Below, piece after piece: positions 33,776 to 38,434 of a DNA stretch of 38,434 bases. Source of the DNA: CAZEJK01 sp964512045 (GTDB lineage: Bacteria > Acidobacteriota > Thermoanaerobaculia > Thermoanaerobaculales > Sulfomarinibacteraceae); NCBI GenBank assembly GCA_964512045.1, contig CAZEJK010000025.1, positions 1 to 38,434 on the forward strand, in the 5' to 3' direction. A program made the position numbers and the translations under genes. A model generated the notes under the pieces. That model was not told the DNA's origin. It made no database searches and saw only the letters and a program-made list of their open reading frames with translations. Each line of letters starts with the position of its first letter. Positions within the stretch are counted from its first letter, which is position 1.

Positions 33776-33951
33776 GCCGCAGGCAGATCGGGCGGCGAGC
33801 GGCCGCGGTGGCGGACTGGTTGCAGGCGCGTGGGGTGGCTGCTCGGCGGCTCGAGGTCATCGGCAAGGGTGAGACCGAGCCTGTGGCGGACAACGACACT
33901 GCAAAGGGCCGTCAGCTGAACCGGCGCGTCGATGTGGTGATCGAGAAGTAG
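33772..33951 (+). pseudogene. C-terminal fragment of an OmpA-family peptidoglycan-binding domain
   Basis: A 59-codon frame reads LQARGVAARRLEVIGKGETE, VADNDTAKGRQLNRRVDVVI and EK-stop. This is the second half of an OmpA domain, including the NRRVDVV end. The half with the diaminopimelate-binding Asp (GHTDxxG) is missing. The frame begins with a GTG that overlaps the deacetylase TGA, so it could be translated by coupling, but without the first half it cannot fold as a normal OmpA domain. Confidence 0.7.
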
Positions 33952-33984
33952 TCTCCGCCGGGACGGAGGCGGCACGGAACGGCG

Positions 33985-34638
33985 TTACTCGAGCGCCTCC
34001 TTGACCTCCTCGATCCCGATCCGGTCCACGAACTTCGCCATCCTCTCGCGCGGCTTGGCGTTGTCGCGGTAGTACTCCAGGGTCCTCTTGATCAGAGGGA
34101 TGACATCCTCCTCGGCAACCCGCTCGCAGATCAGGTCCCCGATCCGGGGGCGGCGGGCCGAGCTGCCGCCCACCACCAGGTTCCAGCCGGTCTTCTTGCC
34201 GAACACCCCGATGTCGCGGACAAAGCTCTCGCCGCAGCACATCGGGCAGCCGGATATCCCGATCTTGACCTTCGCGGGGAGGTCCATGCCGATAAAGAAC
34301 TCCTCCACTCGCTGTCCCAGCCCGAGTGAGTCCTGTTGACCGAACTTGCAGACGGTGGTGCCCGGGCAGGCCTGGACGTAGTGGAGGCACAGCTCGACGG
34401 CCCTGCCGATGTCCATGCCGAGGTCGTTCCAGATCTTCTCGACGTCTTCGTGCTGGATTCCGACCAGCGCGAACCGTTGGCCGGAGGTAATCTTGATGAC
34501 CGGGATCTCGTAGGCACGCGCAACGGCTGCGATCCGCTCGAGATCGTCCGGCGTGACCAGGCCGACCGGGGTGCGAGGCACAATGGCGTAGGTTGTCTCG
34601 TCGCGTTGAAGTATGGCTCCAGGCGGATGGTCTTCCAT
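33985..34638 (-). CDS. Small stand-alone nitrite/sulfite reductase-like sirohaem [4Fe-4S] protein
   Basis: A 217-residue protein. Residues 20-85 correspond to the ferredoxin-like half-domain of nitrite/sulfite reductases (DDLERIAAVARAYEIPVIKI). The rest is a single core domain with the cluster/sirohaem cysteines Cys91-x5-Cys97 (CPGTTVC) and Cys131-x3-Cys135 (CPMCC). Normal assimilatory enzymes have about 550-600 residues with the unit duplicated; this is one unit, like the small Dsr-like proteins of anaerobes. No flavin or ferredoxin partner gene is nearby. The start ATG 34638 has GGAG eight bases upstream. The substrate (sulfite, nitrite or other) cannot be decided from sequence. Confidence 0.85.
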   Translation of the reverse strand: MEDHPPGAILQRDETTYAIVPRTPVGLVTPDDLERIAAVARAYEIPVIKITSGQRFALVGIQHEDVEKIWNDLGMDIGRAVELCLHYVQACPGTTVCKFGQQDSLGLGQRVEEFFIGMDLPAKVKIGISGCPMCCGESFVRDIGVFGKKTGWNLVVGGSSARRPRIGDLICERVAEEDVIPLIKRTLEYYRDNAKPRERMAKFVDRIGIEEVKEALE

Positions 34639-34786
34639 GGTGCTCTCCAGGACCGTTGAGTACAGAAGGAGGAAGGCGGGCAGAGGGCTGATGCTCGTGG
34701 CCGCTGCGGATTGTGCTCACCCGACTCTAACACAGAGAATCGCGAGCTCCCGGGAAGCGCAGACCAGCAGTGACTCACCGCGCGGC

Positions 34787-34815
34787 TTGACAAACGAACT
34801 TATTAGTACTAATTT
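34787..34815 (+). promoter_or_regulatory. Leaderless-type promoter and operator of blaI
   Basis: TTGACA (34787-34792), 17 bases, TAATTT (34810-34815), with the ATG at 34822 only six bases on. A perfect 12-bp palindrome ATTAGTACTAAT (34802-34813) overlaps the -10 and contains the TACTA/TAGTA halves typical of BlaI/MecI operators. There is no Shine-Dalgarno. Confidence 0.75.
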
Positions 34816-34821
34816 ATTCGT

Positions 34822-35217
34822 ATGAGAACCGGAGCAAAGACGCTGACGGAGGTCGAGCTCGAGATCATGCGGGTGGTGTGGGGGCTGGAGGAGGCGACGG
34901 TCCGTCAGGTGCATGAGCGCCTGGCGGAGTCGAAGGACACCGCCTACACGACCGTGATGACGATGATGAGCATCCTTGCCGACAAGGGTCACCTGGAGCG
35001 CGAGAAGCACGGTCGCGCATTCGTCTACCGGCCGACGCAGCCGAAGGGGCAGGTCGTGTCCTCGATGGTGGAGGATTTCGTCAGCAAGGTGTTCNNNNNN
35101 NNNNACGGCGCCGCGAGGCCGTTGGTGCTGGCGTTGGTCAAGGACCGCAAGCTCTCCCGCTCGGATCTCGAGGAGATCGCGCGGATGATCGAGGAGAGTG
35201 AGGAGCGTGACACATGA
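34822..35217 (+). CDS. BlaI/MecI/CopY-family transcriptional repressor
   Basis: A repressor of about 130 residues. The winged helix (LTEVELEIMRVVWGLEEATV, DTAYTTVMTMMSILADKGHL) and the FVYRPTQP turn are typical, followed by the dimerisation helices. A run of ten Ns at 35095-35104 interrupts codons for residues about 92-95, right after FVSKVF; the frame continues as GAARPLVLAL. In the family the two parts are nearly contiguous (VFxGAARPL). Its stop overlaps the TonB-domain gene (ATGA). BlaI repressors are normally inactivated by the BlaR1/MecR1 M56 protease, which here appears to be missing. Confidence 0.88.
   Translation: MRTGAKTLTEVELEIMRVVWGLEEATVRQVHERLAESKDTAYTTVMTMMSILADKGHLEREKHGRAFVYRPTQPKGQVVSSMVEDFVSKVFXXXXGAARPLVLALVKDRKLSRSDLEEIARMIEESEERDT
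35095..35104. other. Assembly gap (10 N)
   Basis: Ten undetermined bases in blaI. The family spacing suggests that only about one base is really missing: GTTC plus G plus ACGGCG would give FDGA. Because 10 is 1 plus 9, the placeholder happens to keep the frame. Confidence 0.8.
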
Positions 35218-35804
35218 CGCCGTCGCTGCTCCCGCTGCCGAGCCCGCGGGGCGCACTGGCGTACTGGCGTGTGCTGTTTATCGTCGTCGTCGCCGGTCCG
35301 TTGTTTCCCGTCGCCGCTTTGATCGGCGCGGGCTCAGAGCATGGTGTGCTGCCGATCCTCACCATGTCCCGTTGGAGAGTCCGAGCCACGCTCTGCGGGC
35401 TCGTTGGAGTGCTCGCAGTCACCATGTTGATGGCGGGGATCGCGCTGCCCGTGTGGGGAGTCGCTTCGGCTGAGGCAGCTGCAACCGCCGGTCCAGCCGT
35501 TGACGAGCCGATCGACTACGAGAAGGAGAAGGACGCGATCACCGAGCCGAAGCCGATCACCAAGGCGCCGCCGAAGTACCCGGAGGAGGCGCGAGCGGAC
35601 AAGGTCCAGGGAACGGTCGTGCTGCGGGCTGTTATCGCCAAGGACGGAACCATCGAGAAGATCACGGTGAAGAGAACCGACGACGAGCGGTTCTCGCAGG
35701 CTGCCATCGACGCCCTCGAGCAGTGGCAGTTCGAGCCCGCTACGCGCAACGGCGAACCGGTCGCCGTCTGGTACGTGCTCACGTTCAAGTTCGCGCTGGA
35801 GTAG
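35214..35804 (+). CDS. TonB C-terminal-domain membrane protein, apparently a BlaR1-type protein without its M56 peptidase
   Basis: A 196-residue protein coupled to blaI by an ATGA overlap. It has two transmembrane helices (about 17-39 and 59-82), a short Pro/Lys-rich linker (IDYEKEKDAITEPKPI) and a complete TonB C-terminal domain (118-196: PPKYPEEARADKVQGTVVLR ... ALEQWQFEPATRNGEPVAVW). In Acidobacteriota the blaI partner is often an M56 metalloprotease with a TonB domain at its end. The HExxH motif and the central helices are absent here, while the start and the last helix look like the ends of such a protein. An in-frame internal deletion is the simplest reading. The TonB part could still contact envelope partners. 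Confidence 0.75.
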   Translation: MTPSLLPLPSPRGALAYWRVLFIVVVAGPLFPVAALIGAGSEHGVLPILTMSRWRVRATLCGLVGVLAVTMLMAGIALPVWGVASAEAAATAGPAVDEPIDYEKEKDAITEPKPITKAPPKYPEEARADKVQGTVVLRAVIAKDGTIEKITVKRTDDERFSQAAIDALEQWQFEPATRNGEPVAVWYVLTFKFALE

Positions 35805-36037
35805 TCCGCACAGGACGACCGCACCGCTGCGCTTCCCGCTCTCACACAGAGCCTTTCGGCTGGACTCAGGAGCCGATGCCTTTCGGAGTCGGGAGGGGTT
35901 CGCCGCGGAGCGGTCGTTCGACGCATCTCCTCGACGTGAGCGTGTCGTGGTGACTGGATGCCCATCATCCGGGGCCGGCTGCCGGCTGCCGGGGCCGTTG
36001 ACCGTGTCCGTGTCCGGGATCCGTGCCGGAAAACGAA
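35805..36037. other. Intergenic, no gene seen
   Basis: GC-rich non-coding DNA between the TonB-domain gene and the isocitrate dehydrogenase terminator, with short CCGGCTG and GTCCGT tandem motifs near 35980-36015. No convincing gene or promoter is visible. Confidence 0.4.
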
Positions 36038-36061
36038 CGCCCCCGGCGGCTGCCGGGGGCG
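36030..36061 (-). terminator. Rho-independent terminator of icd
   Basis: On the minus strand an 8-10 bp GC stem (36061-36052 with 36047-36038; core CCCCCGGC/GCCGGGGG with a 4-base loop) is followed by TTCGTTTT. It lies about 40 bases beyond the isocitrate dehydrogenase stop. Confidence 0.85.
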
Positions 36062-36101
36062 GTTGCACATGATCGTCCTGTGACGGCGGAGGCTGCTCGG
36101 C

Positions 36102-38333
<2,232 letters not shown>

Positions 38334-38367
38334 GTGTGTTCCCCCAAGTTGTTCCCTGAGTTGCAGC

Positions 38368-38432
38368 GCCTCGAGATGAGGCATGCCGCGATCCGGCACG
38401 TCAGTCTAGCGCTTCCCGGTTGCAGTTGTCAG
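38368..38432 (-). promoter_or_regulatory. icd promoter and structured leader
   Basis: CTGACA (38432-38427), 18 bases, TAGACT (38408-38403). The predicted leader of about 60 bases holds two small hairpins, TGCCG/CGGCA (38398-38384) and GCCTC/GAGGC (38382-38368), before the ribosome site. Confidence 0.5.
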
Positions 38433-38434
38433 CA

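Noticed and set aside
35940..36020. Possible third copy of the dispersed hairpin repeat before the icd terminator
   Set aside because: It shares only short CCGG-rich words and lacks both the 16-mer and the CTTCGA hairpin.

Overview
This is a GC-rich chromosomal window of about 38.4 kb with dense genes on both strands. Long Ser/Thr kinases fused to TPR repeats, an ECF sigma factor coupled to one of them, FG-GAP/dockerin-type secreted proteins, a BlaI regulator next to a TonB-domain protein, an OprB-type porin, a monomeric NADP isocitrate dehydrogenase and a PPi-type phosphofructokinase together suggest a Gram-negative bacterium of the Acidobacteriota (Thermoanaerobaculia-like) or a neighbouring lineage. 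No rRNA or other marker is present, so this placement is inference. A run of 10 Ns at 35095-35104 shows that this is a draft assembly.

Layout. 1-3.7 kb: a short remnant of a REP-associated tyrosine transposase, then an ECF sigma factor and a receptor-like Ser/Thr kinase-TPR protein that overlap by an ATGA. 4.0-4.6 kb: an AbrB/PIN toxin-antitoxin pair. 4.8-9.5 kb: an accessory stretch of gene fragments (Lcl-type domain, M6 peptidase tail plus kelch repeats with an internal stop, serine hydrolase without its nucleophile) around one intact secreted FG-GAP protein, with two copies of a dispersed hairpin repeat. 9.6-13.9 kb: an iron operon (DtxR-FeoA fusion, FeoB, OprB-like porin) behind a clear promoter/operator. 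13.9-17.1 kb: two RHH/MazF modules, an M23 peptidase and the tails of an AbgT transporter and an unknown gene. 17.2-21.9 kb: a second kinase-TPR gene with an HHD catalytic loop, and a GntR-cysteine desulfurase operon. 22.0-25.7 kb: an S58 peptidase stub, a VapBC pair with an internally deleted IS1595-like element inserted just upstream, a thioesterase and further fragments. 25.8-28.6 kb: a paired bPH2 membrane-protein operon and a fifth toxin-antitoxin pair. 28.7-38.4 kb: M14 carboxypeptidase, PPi-phosphofructokinase, polysaccharide deacetylase, a small sirohaem reductase-like protein, BlaI with a TonB-domain protein that seems to have lost its M56 peptidase, and isocitrate dehydrogenase.

Three themes stand out. 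Five toxin-antitoxin modules occur in 38 kb. About a dozen gene stubs keep only one end of the parent gene. Two regulator genes (GntR, BlaI) have strong promoters placed so that transcription should begin at or next to the ATG, with a palindromic operator inside the promoter. I did not find a large, clearly new multi-gene system. The best candidates for something undescribed are the BlaI/TonB pair without a sensor protease, the DtxR-FeoA fusion with a mixed metal site and a downstream porin, and the GntR-cysteine desulfurase operon.
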